A stretch of 64,000 bases of DNA from Arthrobacter sp. KBS0703 (GTDB taxonomy: Bacteria; Actinomycetota; Actinomycetes; Actinomycetales; Micrococcaceae), in assembly GCF_002008315.2 (NCBI RefSeq), contig NZ_MVDG02000001.1, positions 3,782,001-3,846,000 of the forward strand, read 5' to 3'. The notes beneath the pieces are model-generated. The model was not told the origin of the DNA and searched no databases. It was given only the letters and a program-made list of their open reading frames with translations. The translations under genes and the position numbers were made by a program. Shown piece by piece: positions 1 through 9,556 of this stretch (positions are counted from its first letter, which is position 1; every line of letters begins with the position of its first letter).

Positions 1-911
1 TTCCACGTCTCCACCCAGCTCGCCAGCCTGGACTACGTGTCCGGCGGGCGCGCCGGCTGGCTTGTTGCGGCGTCGGGCAGCGCGGAGGACGCCGCCGCCG
101 TGGGACGCGAGGCCGTCGGCGCGGAAGGACTCGCACGGGAGGCCGCCGATTCAATCGAGGTCAGCCGCCGGCTCTGGGACTCCTGGGAGGACGGCGCCGT
201 GATCCGCGACGTCGCCACCGGGCGCTACCTCGACGTCGACAAGCTGCACTACGCCGACTTCGCGGGAGAGAACTACTCCGTCAAGGGCCCGTCGATCATC
301 CGCGGCCGCTCCAGGGCCAGCTGCCCGTCCTGGTGCCCGCCGGACTGCTGACACAGGAAGTCGTGGCGTCCGGGGCTGCCGATGTGCTGCTCGTATCCGC
401 GCCCGGCGCCCGAGCTGCTGGCCGCCGAGGTCGCCGATGCCCGCGGCGCCGTCCGGTTCCGGGCGGCCACCGCCACCGCGGCCGGCGCACCGGCCATCCT
501 TGCCGAACCGGCGGTCATTGCCGAGCTCGACGTCGTCCTCGACGCCCGCGGCCAGACCGCCGCGGCCCGGCTCGCCGAACTGGACGCGCACACCCCGTGG
601 CAGAGCCGGAGGGCGCGCTTCGTCGGCACCGCCGCCGGGCTCACGGAGCTGCTGGCCGTCCTGCTGGAAACGGCCGACGGCGTCCGGCTGCACCCGGCCG
701 TCCTGGACGTGGAGCTGGAGGAACTGGCCCAGCTGGTACTTCCGGCGCTGCGGCGCCGGGGGCTTCTGGCTCCGGTCCGGCCGGGCGTCAGCTTCCGCGA
801 GCTGCTGGGGCTTCGCCGCCGGCCAGCCGCTATGCCGCCGTTCAGCCTGCTGCGGAGTCCGGCGATCAGCCGGCCGCGCAGTCCGCCGTGCCTTCCGGCG
901 CCGAAATCTAG
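1..911 (+). pseudogene. Luciferase-like flavin monooxygenase, NtaA/SnaA/DszA type, 5'-truncated and frameshifted
   Basis: The gene enters from the left edge, so its N-terminus is outside the window. Frame 1 reads LDYVSGGRAGWLVAASGS and later RLWDSWEDGAV, both hallmarks of the NtaA/SnaA/DszA branch of FMNH2-dependent two-component monooxygenases. The reading then changes frame near 301 (the next stretch reads GQLPVLVPAGLLTQEVVASG), near 410 (PELLAAEVADARGAVRF) and near 815 (RPASRYAAVQPAAESGDQ), and stops at 911, eleven bases before the next gene. Each frame continues family-like sequence exactly where the last one fails, so the protein is intact apart from about three one-base indels. They could be real decay or sequencing error; I favour error because similar indels cluster near the adapter scars elsewhere. 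The substrate is not visible; the family acts on chelators, sulfur heterocycles and similar compounds. Confidence 0.75.
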
Positions 912-921
912 GGAGAAAACC

Positions 922-2322
922 ATGACTGAAACACCTATCGGCGGCGGTTTCGTGCCGTCCGGCCAGCTGCAGCTCGGCGTCTTTTTCCAGGGCGTGAACT
1001 CGGGGACCATCTGGAAGTCATCGGAATCCGGCTCCCAGACCGACTTCGAGTCCTTCCGCCGGATCGCCCAGACCGCCGAGCGGGGCCTCTTCGCCGCGTT
1101 CTTCCTCGGCGAAGGCCTGCGGCTCCGCGAGCACCTCGGCAGGCCCCACGCCCTGGACGTCGCCGGCCGGCCGGACGCGCAGGCCATGCTCGCCGCCCTG
1201 GCCTCCGTGACCTCGCACATCGGCCTGGTCGCCACGCAGAACACCACCTACAACGATCCCGCGGACCTCGCCCACCGGCTGTCCACCCTGGACCTGCTCT
1301 CCGGCGGACGGGCCGCCTGGAACGTCGTCACCACGGACAATGCCTGGACGGGGGCCAACTTCCGCCGCGGCGGTTACCTGGACCACGCCGACCGCTACGT
1401 CCACGCCGAGGCGTTCGTGCAGACGGCCAAGCGGATCTGGGACTCCTGGGAGGACGGCGCCGTCGCCGCGTCGCAGGGTGCCGACTCCTGGGCTGCCCCC
1501 GGTTCCGCCCGGATTGTGCACCACGAGGGCCAGCACTACACCGTGGACTACCGCCCCAGGCTGCCGCGCAGCGCGCAGTTCCGGCCCGTCCTGTTCCAGG
1601 CCGGCGATTCGCCGGACGGCCGGGACTTCGCCGCCCGGCAGGCCGACGTCATCTTCTCGGCGCACCCCAAGTTCGACGACGCCCTCGAGTTCCGCCGCGA
1701 CATCGTCCGGCGCACCCTCAAAGCGGGCCGCGGCGCGAACGACGTCAAGATCATGCCGGCCAGCGAATTCATCCTCGCCGCCACGCCGCAGGAGGCACGG
1801 GACAAGAAGGAATGGGTGCGGAGCCTGCAGATCGGCCCGCAGCAGGCCCTCGCCTACCTCGAGCAGTTCTGGGGGCGCGAACTCCAGGACTTCGATCCGG
1901 ACGGACCCCTGCCCGCGATCGATCCCGTGGTGGAGGAGTCATCCGAGACCCGCGGCAGCGGCTTCCACGGCGCCAAGGCCCGGCAGCTGGCGGACCAATG
2001 GCGGGCCGAGGCAAAGGAAAAGGGCCTCAGCATCCGGCAGTTCGTCTCGGCCAGGACCAGCCGCGTCGACGCCACGTTCACAGGTTCCTACACGGAGGTG
2101 GCGGACAGGCTGGTGGACTATGCACGCACCGGCGCGGTGGACGGGTTCAACATCTCGCCGTGGCTGGTCCCCACCGGCCTGGACGACCTCGTCAACCACC
2201 TCGTCCCCGCACTCCAGGAGCGGGGCATCTATCCCGCCGAGTACGCCGGACGGACGCTGCGGGAAAACCTGGGGCTGGGTTCCCCGCGGAGGGCGGAAGC
2301 CGCCGTCGGACTGGAGGTGTGA
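922..2322 (+). CDS. FMNH2-dependent monooxygenase, NtaA/SnaA/DszA/SoxA family
   Basis: 466 residues, close to the usual 440-480 of the family. The ATG at 922 follows AGGGAGAAAACC, a good ribosome site, eleven bases after the previous monooxygenase stops, so the two look co-transcribed. The signature LLSGGRAAWNVVTTDNAW lies near residues 130-150 and KRIWDSWEDGAV near 175-190. These are the FMN and substrate pocket segments of the bacterial-luciferase-like TIM barrel. Such enzymes take reduced FMN from a separate reductase and use O2 to cleave C-N or C-S bonds. No reductase gene is visible here; it may lie to the left. A tandem pair of paralogues is common in sulfur-scavenging or xenobiotic loci of Arthrobacter. 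Family is certain, substrate unknown. Confidence 0.9.
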   Translation: MTETPIGGGFVPSGQLQLGVFFQGVNSGTIWKSSESGSQTDFESFRRIAQTAERGLFAAFFLGEGLRLREHLGRPHALDVAGRPDAQAMLAALASVTSHIGLVATQNTTYNDPADLAHRLSTLDLLSGGRAAWNVVTTDNAWTGANFRRGGYLDHADRYVHAEAFVQTAKRIWDSWEDGAVAASQGADSWAAPGSARIVHHEGQHYTVDYRPRLPRSAQFRPVLFQAGDSPDGRDFAARQADVIFSAHPKFDDALEFRRDIVRRTLKAGRGANDVKIMPASEFILAATPQEARDKKEWVRSLQIGPQQALAYLEQFWGRELQDFDPDGPLPAIDPVVEESSETRGSGFHGAKARQLADQWRAEAKEKGLSIRQFVSARTSRVDATFTGSYTEVADRLVDYARTGAVDGFNISPWLVPTGLDDLVNHLVPALQERGIYPAEYAGRTLRENLGLGSPRRAEAAVGLEV

Positions 2323-2471
2323 GCGCGTGGACAGGGCCGGCGCGGCCGCAGGTACCGAAACGGCGGACGCTGACACCGCCGGCAATGACACCGCCGGCAT
2401 CATCGGGCTGCTGCTGACCCTGCGCGAACAGCCCATCTAACGCCAAGCGCACGGGCGTTCCCAAAGGACCG

Positions 2472-2509
2472 TTGACGCGCAGGGTCTCTAGGACCATTAT
2501 TCTCCTAGA
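2472..2509 (+). promoter_or_regulatory. Promoter of the RND operon with palindromic operator over the -10
   Basis: TTGACG at 2472-2477 and CATTAT at 2495-2500 are separated by exactly 17 bp, a good sigma-70-like pair. TCTAGGA (2487-2493) and TCCTAGA (2503-2509) form a perfect 7-bp dyad with a 9-base spacer that spans the -10, the layout expected for a repressor site. No regulator gene lies beside it. The stretch 2323-2471 between the monooxygenase and this promoter holds only a short unsupported reading frame (2327-2440). About 230 bases of leader separate the promoter from the first RND gene. Confidence 0.6.
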
Positions 2510-2548
2510 CGATGGGGGGCGCTAAGGCACACGCAATGGAGCCGCGCC

Positions 2549-2734
2549 GTGAACGTTGATTCAGTCCAGAAAGTTTTCGTTGGTCACCTCGGAGAAAATC
2601 TGAAGGTAAATCCGCGCGGGGCGTTCCTGGGAACCCGGGAACCGACCCGCCTGAACGTAGGCCGATGGCGGTGGCGCCCCGGCTGGATCCACAAAGAAAT
2701 ACCGGCCCCGCAGTCTGCGCGGCAACGGCCATGA
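2549..2734 (+). CDS. Possible 61-residue leader peptide coupled to the RND gene
   Basis: A GTG at 2549, seven bases after TGGAG, opens a frame that begins MNVDSVQKVFVGHLGENL and ends in a TGA (2732-2734) overlapping the ATG of the RND gene in an ATGATG context. The RND start has no ribosome site of its own, so termination-reinitiation from this frame would explain how it is translated. The product is basic, has no membrane segment and resembles nothing I recognise. It could equally be a chance frame in the 5' leader. Confidence 0.3.
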   Translation: MNVDSVQKVFVGHLGENLKVNPRGAFLGTREPTRLNVGRWRWRPGWIHKEIPAPQSARQRP

Positions 2735-5700
2735 TGGCCGCGGTACTTCGATGGGTTATGCAGTTCCGGCTCTTGGTTCTCGTGGTGGCAGCAGGCGTCC
2801 TCGCCTACGGGTTCACCGCGCTGCCGGGCATGTCCGTGGACGCCTATCCGGAATTCGCCCCGCCACAGGTTGAGATACAGACCGAGGCCCTGGGACTGTC
2901 TGCCGCGGAGGTCGAACAGCTGATCACCTCCCCCATGGAGGCCGACCTGTTGAACGGCGTGGCCTGGGTGGAAGCCATCCGGTCCAAGTCGGTTCCGGGC
3001 CTGTCCTCGATACCACTGGTGTTCAAGCCGGGGACTGACATGTTCCGGGCACGCCAACTGGTGGCGGAACGCCTGACCCAGGCCAGGGCCCTGCCGAACG
3101 TTTCGGCCGCACCGGTCCTCATGCAGCCGCTGTCATCAACCAGCCGGGTCATGATGATCCGGCTCACATCCAAAGACATATCGGCCATCGACATGTCCGT
3201 CCTGGCCCGGTGGACCATGAAGCCCGCACTTCTGGCCGTCCCCGGAGTCGCGAACATCTCCATCTGGGGACAGCGCGACCAGCAGCTCCAGGTGCTCGTG
3301 GATCCCGCGCAGCTCGAGGCAAAGGGAGTGACGCTGGACCAGGTCATCAGAACCACCGGAAACTCCGTGTGGGTGTCACCGCTGAGCTATCTGGAGGCGT
3401 CCACACCCGGCACCGGCGGATTCCTGGAGACAGGACATCAGCGGCTTGGCGTCCAGCACGTCCTTCCCATCACCACACCCCAGGACCTGGGGAAAGTCAG
3501 CCTCCAGGGCACATCCCACAAATTGCTCCTGGGCGATGTCGCCAAGGTGCAGACAGACCATCAGCCGCTGATCGGTGACGCCCAGGTGGGCCCGAACGCT
3601 GAGCTGCTGCTCGTGATCGAGAAGTTCCCGGACACGAACACCGCTGACGTCACGAGGGGAATCGATGAGACCCTGCACGGACTTCAGCCCGGGCTGCAGG
3701 GCGTGGTCGTGGACACCAGCGTGTACCGCCAGTCGTCATTTATTCAGGACGAGGTGGGCAGCCTCGGCGACGCGATGCTCGTCACGTTGCTCCTGATCGG
3801 GGCAATGTTTGGATTCGTTTTCCGTTCATGGCGCACGGCGCTCATCAGCCTGATCGCCATTCCGCTCTCGCTCATCGCGGCAGCCCTGCTGCTCTCCCTG
3901 CGTGGCGGCGGACTCAACACCATGGTCCTGGCCGGCATGATCCTCGCCCTCACGGTCATCATCGGCGACGTGACCGAAGACCTCACCGGCACCATCAGGG
4001 CCCACCGCACGTCACGCACAGCGGATACCGGGGAGCCACGAAGCAACCTGCTGGTTGGGGCCTTCCAGGCGGTTCGGACGCCGCTGGTCTACTCCCTGCT
4101 GATCATCGCACTGAGCGTCCTGCCGGCGTTCTTCGTTCCGGGTGAGAACGGCGCGATGTTCGGACCCCTGGTGCTCACCTACCTGCTGGCACTGGCCGTC
4201 TCCATGATTGTGGCGTTGACCGCCACCATGGCCCTGGCGTTCCTCCTGCCGGAATCCTCCTCCCGGAAGCGGGAAGGCCGGGCCATGCAGCGCCTGCGCA
4301 TCCGGTACGGGCGGTTCCTGGCACGCCGGAACGGCAAGACCTGGTGGGCTTTCGCCGCCGTCGCGGTCATCGCCCTGGCCGGACTTGCCCTGGCACCCGG
4401 GCTGGTCACCGATAAGCCTGTGGTGCCCGTGCTCGCAGACAAGACGCTGGTAGTTGAGTGGAAGGCGATGACCGGCACGTCGGACCAGGAAATGACCCGG
4501 ATCACCGACGCTGCCGCGCGCGAACTCGGGGCCCTGCCCGGAGTCGCCACTGTCGGAACGGAGGTGGGGCGCGCGATTACGTCCGACCATGTGGGTGACG
4601 TCAGCTCCGGCGAGATTTGGGTGACTGTGGCCGCGGATGCGTCTTACCGCAACACCGTTAGCGCCATCCAGAGGGTCGTGGACGGCTACCCCGGCCTGAC
4701 CGGGAAAGTCTCGACATACCCGCAACAGAAGATCGACCAGATCCGGGAAGCCGCCGACTCCGGATTTGCGGTCCGTGTATACGGCGTGGACATGGCTACC
4801 CTCCGCCAAAAGGCAGAGGAGGTGCGGCAGGTCCTCGCACACACGGCCGGTGTGGTGAACCCGCGTGTAGATGCGCCCAACGAACAACCCACCGTCGAGG
4901 TCAAGGTCGATCTGGCCAAGGCCCAGAAGGCAGGCGTCGTTCCCGGTGAAGTGCGGCGCGCGGCTGCAGCCCTGCTGCAGGGCATCGAAGTGGGCAACGT
5001 CTACGAACAGCAGAAAGTCTTTTCCGTGGTGGTGAAGGGAACACCGTCCACCCGCAACAGCGTCACCAGCGTCCGCGATTTGCTGATCGACACCCCCAAC
5101 GGCGGCCATGTGCGCCTTGGCGACGTCGCCGGGGTCAACGTGGTGCCGAACGAAGCCGTGATTCTTCACGACGACACGTCACGGCGCGTTGATGTGAAGG
5201 CCGACATTCAGGGGCGCGCGTTGAGTGATATCCAGCAGGACATCGAAAGGGGCATCCAGGCGATCCAGTTCCCGCTGGCCTACCATGCCGAGATCCTCAC
5301 CCAGTATGCCCAGCAGCAGTCCGCTTTCCAGTGGTTGTGGCTGCTGGCGGCCGTGGCGGCCTTCGGCATCCTGGTCCTCCTCCAGACCGCGCTGGGAGGC
5401 TGGCGCCTCGCCGCCGCAGTCTTCCTTGGGCTGATCGTTTCCATGTCCGGTGGCGTCTTTGCCGCCTCGCTTGCGGGCGGAACCAATTCCCTGGTGGCAG
5501 TGATCGCGTTCTCGGCCGTCCTGGGAATCGCAGCCCGCAGCTGCCTGCTTCTCGCCGGCGAGGTGCGGAACCTCCGCTCCAGGGCGGGTGCCACTCCCGC
5601 GCCGGCCGACGTGATCCGTGCCGCGCGGCATCGGTTGCAGCCGACCCTCGCCTCCTTTGTGATGGCGGGCCTGGCCTTGCTGCCGCTGGTTCTTCTCGGC

Positions 5701-5886
5701 GGAGCGACCGGTGCCGTGGTCATCCAACCGCTCGCAATCATCATCTGGGGCGGCCTTCTGACAACCGCCCTCTACACCCTCTTTGTCCTGCCCGCCACAC
5801 TGCTCCGCTTCGCGCCCGACCAGGCACCCGCGGACGGCATTTTTGGCGAACGCCGGGCAGCATCTGAAAGCCGGGATCCGTCATGA
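2731..5886 (+). CDS. RND efflux permease, heavy-metal (CusA/CzcA-like) type, divergent paralogue
   Basis: About 1051 residues from the ATG at 2731; an in-frame start at 2665 would add 22 residues, but homologues begin near the first membrane helix (RLLVLVVAAGVLAYGF). The architecture is classic RND: helix 1, a porter half with SVDAYPEFAPPQVEIQT, a helix bundle near 345-525, a second porter half, and a final bundle near 870-1035. It aligns without gaps to the second RND protein through residue 420. There the helix-4 proton-relay segment [10 protein letters not shown] (411-420) of its partner is IGDVTEDLTG here, so Asp412 is Gly and Glu419 is Thr; Asp413 is kept. The helix-10 segment [11 protein letters not shown] is GIAARSCLLLA. 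It may be a structural partner of a heterotrimer, as in MdtBC, rather than an independent pump. Its stop overlaps the lipoprotein gene by four bases. Confidence 0.88.
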   Translation: MMAAVLRWVMQFRLLVLVVAAGVLAYGFTALPGMSVDAYPEFAPPQVEIQTEALGLSAAEVEQLITSPMEADLLNGVAWVEAIRSKSVPGLSSIPLVFKPGTDMFRARQLVAERLTQARALPNVSAAPVLMQPLSSTSRVMMIRLTSKDISAIDMSVLARWTMKPALLAVPGVANISIWGQRDQQLQVLVDPAQLEAKGVTLDQVIRTTGNSVWVSPLSYLEASTPGTGGFLETGHQRLGVQHVLPITTPQDLGKVSLQGTSHKLLLGDVAKVQTDHQPLIGDAQVGPNAELLLVIEKFPDTNTADVTRGIDETLHGLQPGLQGVVVDTSVYRQSSFIQDEVGSLGDAMLVTLLLIGAMFGFVFRSWRTALISLIAIPLSLIAAALLLSLRGGGLNTMVLAGMILALTVIIGDVTEDLTGTIRAHRTSRTADTGEPRSNLLVGAFQAVRTPLVYSLLIIALSVLPAFFVPGENGAMFGPLVLTYLLALAVSMIVALTATMALAFLLPESSSRKREGRAMQRLRIRYGRFLARRNGKTWWAFAAVAVIALAGLALAPGLVTDKPVVPVLADKTLVVEWKAMTGTSDQEMTRITDAAARELGALPGVATVGTEVGRAITSDHVGDVSSGEIWVTVAADASYRNTVSAIQRVVDGYPGLTGKVSTYPQQKIDQIREAADSGFAVRVYGVDMATLRQKAEEVRQVLAHTAGVVNPRVDAPNEQPTVEVKVDLAKAQKAGVVPGEVRRAAAALLQGIEVGNVYEQQKVFSVVVKGTPSTRNSVTSVRDLLIDTPNGGHVRLGDVAGVNVVPNEAVILHDDTSRRVDVKADIQGRALSDIQQDIERGIQAIQFPLAYHAEILTQYAQQQSAFQWLWLLAAVAAFGILVLLQTALGGWRLAAAVFLGLIVSMSGGVFAASLAGGTNSLVAVIAFSAVLGIAARSCLLLAGEVRNLRSRAGATPAPADVIRAARHRLQPTLASFVMAGLALLPLVLLGGATGAVVIQPLAIIIWGGLLTTALYTLFVLPATLLRFAPDQAPADGIFGERRAASESRDPS

Positions 5887-6338
5887 TGGGGAAATCGCCG
5901 CGGCCGTGCCGCCTACTGGTTCTACTCGCCCTGGTCCTCCTGGCGCTGACCCTGCCCGGCTGCAGCCAGCCGTCGGCGGAGGCTACCACCGCCGGCGACG
6001 CCGCTGCTAGCCTTCAGGAGATTCCGGGATCCGACGTCAAGCGCATCGTCCTCACCGAGCATGCGCTTGGGAACATCGGGCTGCAGACCTCCACGACGTC
6101 AGCGGATCCGAAGAGCGGGAAACTCAGTGTTCCGTACCTGGCCATCCTGTACGACAGCCAGGGAAAGACGTGGGTCTACACGAATCCCGAGCCCTTGGCC
6201 TTCGTCCGCCAGCCCGTAACCGTGGTGCGCATCGACGGGGAAGTCGCCCAGCTGAGCGGCGGCCCGGCGCCGGGCACCAAGGTGGTCACCCTCGGGGCCG
6301 AGGAACTGTTCGGCGCAGAGCTGGATACGGCGAACTGA
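5883..6338 (+). CDS. Small lipoprotein, probable truncated RND adaptor
   Basis: 151 residues. A hydrophobic signal ends in the lipobox LPGC near residue 28, predicting a lipid-anchored exported protein. The mature part has one recognisable stretch, GKLSVPYLAILYDSQGKTWV through QLSGGPAPGTKVVTLGAEEL. It resembles the beta-barrel and membrane-proximal domains of HlyD/CusB adaptors (conversion of a value at the cell, then a saturating-loop ending in GAEELFG). The alpha-hairpin and lipoyl domains that reach an outer-membrane channel are absent, which suits a monoderm cell. The ATG lies in an ATGA overlap with the upstream RND gene and the next RND gene starts one base after its stop, so the three are tightly coupled. 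Adaptor role is inferred from context and partial resemblance. Confidence 0.7.
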   Translation: MMGKSPRPCRLLVLLALVLLALTLPGCSQPSAEATTAGDAAASLQEIPGSDVKRIVLTEHALGNIGLQTSTTSADPKSGKLSVPYLAILYDSQGKTWVYTNPEPLAFVRQPVTVVRIDGEVAQLSGGPAPGTKVVTLGAEELFGAELDTAN

Positions 6339-6339
6339 C

Positions 6340-9300
6340 ATGCGCTGGATCATAGGAATCAGCCTCAGGTTCCGAACGATCGTCGTTGCGCTGGCGTGTG
6401 TGGTGATGGTGCTGGGTTCCCTCCAGCTCAGTTCTGCGTCAATCGACGTCTTTCCCGAATTCGCGCCGCCACGCGTGGAAATCCAGACTGCCTGCCTTGG
6501 TTTGACCGCGCAGGAAGTCGAGGAGCTGGTCTCGGTGCCCATCGAGGCATCCCTGAGCGGCATGCCCGGCCTCGACGAGCTCCGCTCGAAATCCGTGCCC
6601 CAGCTTTCCTCGATCGTGCTGGTGTTCAAACAGGGCACGGATCTGCTCAACGCCCGCCAGCTTGTATCGGAACGCATGGCGTCGGTGACGGCGGCGCTGC
6701 CCACCTGGGCCGCTCCGCCGGTGATGCTGCAGCCGTTGTCGTCCACCAGCCGCGTCATGAAGATCGGCATGACCTCGTCCAACCGGTCCATGATCGAAAT
6801 GTCCATGCTGTCCTACTGGACCATCCGGGCCAGGCTGCTCAGGGTCCCGGGCGTGGCCAACGTGGCCATTTGGGGCGAACGGCTCCAGATGCTGCAGGTC
6901 CAGGTCCAGCCCGAGCGGCTCAAAGCCCAGAATGTCTCGCTCAACCAGGTCATGGAGGTCACCGCCGGAGCCGTGGACGCGGGGCTGCTTCAGTACTCGC
7001 CCGGAAAGTTCATCGGCACCGGCGGCTTCGTCGGCAGCCCGAATCAACGGATGAGCGTCCGCCATGTCCAGCCGATCACCAGCCCCGCTGACCTGGCCCG
7101 CGTCACCATTCGGGAAAATCACGGCGTCGCGCTCCATCTGGGCGACGTGGCACGGGTCGTCGAGGACCACCAGCCGCTGATCGGCGACGCGGTCATCAAC
7201 AACGGGCACGGGCTCATGCTCATCGTGGAGAAGCTTCCGTGGGGAAACACGCTGGACGTGACGAAGGGGGTCGAGGAAGCCCTTCACGAACTCCAGCCGG
7301 GAATGAGCGGCATCACCTTTGACACCACCATCTTCCGCCCGGCCAGCTTCATCGAGGAGGCGATTTCCAACCTGAGCCTGGCCCTGCTCCTGGGCTGCCT
7401 GCTGGTGGTCATGATTCTCAGCGCCTTCCTGTTCCAATGGCGCACCGCGCTGATCAGCCTGGCGGCCATTCCGCTCTCCCTGCTCACGGCCGTCATGGTC
7501 CTCTACGCCACCGGCAGTTCGGTGAACACGATGGTCCTCGCCGGGCTCGTCATTGCGGTGGGGGTCGTCGTCGACGACGCAATCATCGACGTCGAAAACA
7601 TCATGCGCCGGCTGCGGCAGTACCGCGCCCGGGGCAGCGACGAATCCACGGCGTCGGTGGTCCTGAAGGCCTCGCTGGAAATGCGGAGCCCCATTGTCTA
7701 CGCGACCCTGATTATTGTCGTGGCCGCCTTTCCCATCCTTTTCTTGGACGGGCTGACAGGCGTCTTCTTCAGGCCACTGGCCGTCTCCTACACCCTGGCT
7801 GTCATGGCGTCGATGCTGGTGGCGCTGACAGTGACGCCCGCCCTGGCGCTGATCCTGCTGGGCCGGGCAAAACTGGAACAACGCGACCCGCCGCTGGTCC
7901 GCGTCCTCAAGCGCGGATACCATGCCGTCCTGTCCCGCATCATGAAACGGCCTCGCTACGGCTACCTCGGTTTCGGAGCACTGGCGGTTGTGGGGCTTAT
8001 GGCCGCTCCCCTGCTAGGCCAATCCCTGTTCCCCACGTTCAAGGAACGCGACTTCCTGATGCACTGGGTGTCCGAGCCCGGCACGTCGGCGGCAGAGGAA
8101 TACCGCATTGCCCAGCGGGGCTGCGAGGCCTTCCTCAAGGTGCCCGGTGTCCTCAATTGCGGGACGCACATCGGGCAGGCTTTCCAGGCGGACGAAATAG
8201 TCGGCGTCAACGCCGGCGAACACTGGATCAGCATCGACCGCCACGCCGACTACAACAAGACAGTGGCAGCGGTCCAGGAAGTCGTCGACGGTTACCCGGG
8301 CCTGCACCGTGACGTGCAGACGTACCTGAAGGAGAGGATCGAAGAAGTCCTGACCGGCGCCAGCGAACCGATCCTGGTGCGCGTCTACGGGGACGACCTC
8401 AACGTGCTGCGTGAGCAGGCACAACGGATCCACAAGATCCTCACCGACATCCCGGGAACTGACGATGCGCACATCTCCCTGGAGGTTGAAGTGCCGCAGA
8501 TCACCGTCAAGGTGAATCTCGCGGCGGCGGAAAAGTACGGGCTGAAACCCGGCGACGTGCGGCGGGCGGCCGCAACGCTCGTGGCCGGCGAAGAGGTGGG
8601 CGACGTCTTCCGGGACGGAAGGGCCTACGATGTCCAGGTCTGGAGCACTCCGGAGACCCGCACCAGCGTCACGAGCATCCAGGACCTGCCCATCGATACG
8701 CCGAGCGGGCAGCGTGTGCGCCTTGCCGATGTCGCCGCGGTCAGCGTACAGCCCACCCCGAACCTCATCGACCGGACCAACGGTTCGCGCAGGGTCGAAG
8801 TCGGTTCCTTCATCGATGCCGGGGCGGACCTGGGCCAGGTGGTCTCACAGCTGCAGAACCGGCTGGAATCCCTTGACCTGCCCGAAGGCTACAGCGTCCA
8901 GCTTCTTGGCGAATACACCGAGCGGCAGGCTGCCACCGAACGCCTGACAATTTTCGCGGTGGCGGCCCTGGCACTGATCTTCGTGTTCCTCCAGGCATCG
9001 TTCCGGAGCTGGCGGCTGGCCGTCCTCGCCCTCCTCACCTTGCCCATAGCGCTCGTGGGCGGGGTGCTTGCCGCTTATTTCTCCGGCAGGGTCCTCTCGC
9101 TGGGATCGCTCGTAGGGTTCCTGACGGTCATGGGAATCGCGGCCCGGAACGGCATCCTGCTCATCAGCCATTGCCAGCACCTGGAACGGAATGAAGGAGT
9201 CGCGTTCGGCGGTCCGCTCGTGTTGCGGGGCGCAGGGGAAAGGCTGTCGCCGATCCTCATGACCACCCTCGCCACCGGGCTCGCCCTGGTGCCGCTGGTC

Positions 9301-9489
9301 ATCATGGGAGACGTGCCGGGCCACGAGATCGAGCACCCGATGGCCATCGTCATCCTGGGAGGCCTCCTCACCTCAACGCTGCTCAACCTCTTCATTGTGC
9401 CGTCGCTGTATCTGCGGTTCGCCAAGAGCAAACGCGCCCGTGCCCGGCAACCCGGATCTGCGGATCCGGCACTGCAGCCCGCTCAGTGA
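6340..9489 (+). CDS. RND efflux permease, heavy-metal (CusA/CzcA-like) type, canonical
   Basis: 1049 residues, the normal length of an HME-RND pump. The motifs [16 protein letters not shown], helix 4 [20 protein letters not shown] (proton-relay Asp412/Asp413 and Glu419), and helix 10 [17 protein letters not shown] are intact. Twelve membrane segments fall at the expected places: one near 10-30, five near 340-530, one near 540-560, and five near 890-1030. The proteins exchange protons for metal ions or small organics. This is the third gene of the RND-lipoprotein-RND operon and starts one base after the lipoprotein stop without its own ribosome site. HME pumps are best known from diderms, so a pair in an actinobacterium is notable. 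Substrate cannot be read from sequence. Confidence 0.9.
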   Translation: MRWIIGISLRFRTIVVALACVVMVLGSLQLSSASIDVFPEFAPPRVEIQTACLGLTAQEVEELVSVPIEASLSGMPGLDELRSKSVPQLSSIVLVFKQGTDLLNARQLVSERMASVTAALPTWAAPPVMLQPLSSTSRVMKIGMTSSNRSMIEMSMLSYWTIRARLLRVPGVANVAIWGERLQMLQVQVQPERLKAQNVSLNQVMEVTAGAVDAGLLQYSPGKFIGTGGFVGSPNQRMSVRHVQPITSPADLARVTIRENHGVALHLGDVARVVEDHQPLIGDAVINNGHGLMLIVEKLPWGNTLDVTKGVEEALHELQPGMSGITFDTTIFRPASFIEEAISNLSLALLLGCLLVVMILSAFLFQWRTALISLAAIPLSLLTAVMVLYATGSSVNTMVLAGLVIAVGVVVDDAIIDVENIMRRLRQYRARGSDESTASVVLKASLEMRSPIVYATLIIVVAAFPILFLDGLTGVFFRPLAVSYTLAVMASMLVALTVTPALALILLGRAKLEQRDPPLVRVLKRGYHAVLSRIMKRPRYGYLGFGALAVVGLMAAPLLGQSLFPTFKERDFLMHWVSEPGTSAAEEYRIAQRGCEAFLKVPGVLNCGTHIGQAFQADEIVGVNAGEHWISIDRHADYNKTVAAVQEVVDGYPGLHRDVQTYLKERIEEVLTGASEPILVRVYGDDLNVLREQAQRIHKILTDIPGTDDAHISLEVEVPQITVKVNLAAAEKYGLKPGDVRRAAATLVAGEEVGDVFRDGRAYDVQVWSTPETRTSVTSIQDLPIDTPSGQRVRLADVAAVSVQPTPNLIDRTNGSRRVEVGSFIDAGADLGQVVSQLQNRLESLDLPEGYSVQLLGEYTERQAATERLTIFAVAALALIFVFLQASFRSWRLAVLALLTLPIALVGGVLAAYFSGRVLSLGSLVGFLTVMGIAARNGILLISHCQHLERNEGVAFGGPLVLRGAGERLSPILMTTLATGLALVPLVIMGDVPGHEIEHPMAIVILGGLLTSTLLNLFIVPSLYLRFAKSKRARARQPGSADPALQPAQ

Positions 9490-9556
9490 TGCGGCCAAAC
9501 TGACGACGGCGGCATGGTCGCCTCGCCGGAACAGGCACTCCGCCCGCCGGCAGTCA

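Noticed and set aside
2327..2440. 37-codon frame after the second monooxygenase, ending LLLTLREQPI
   Set aside because: No ribosome site, Ala/Thr/Asp repeats, no family resemblance; at most a remnant.
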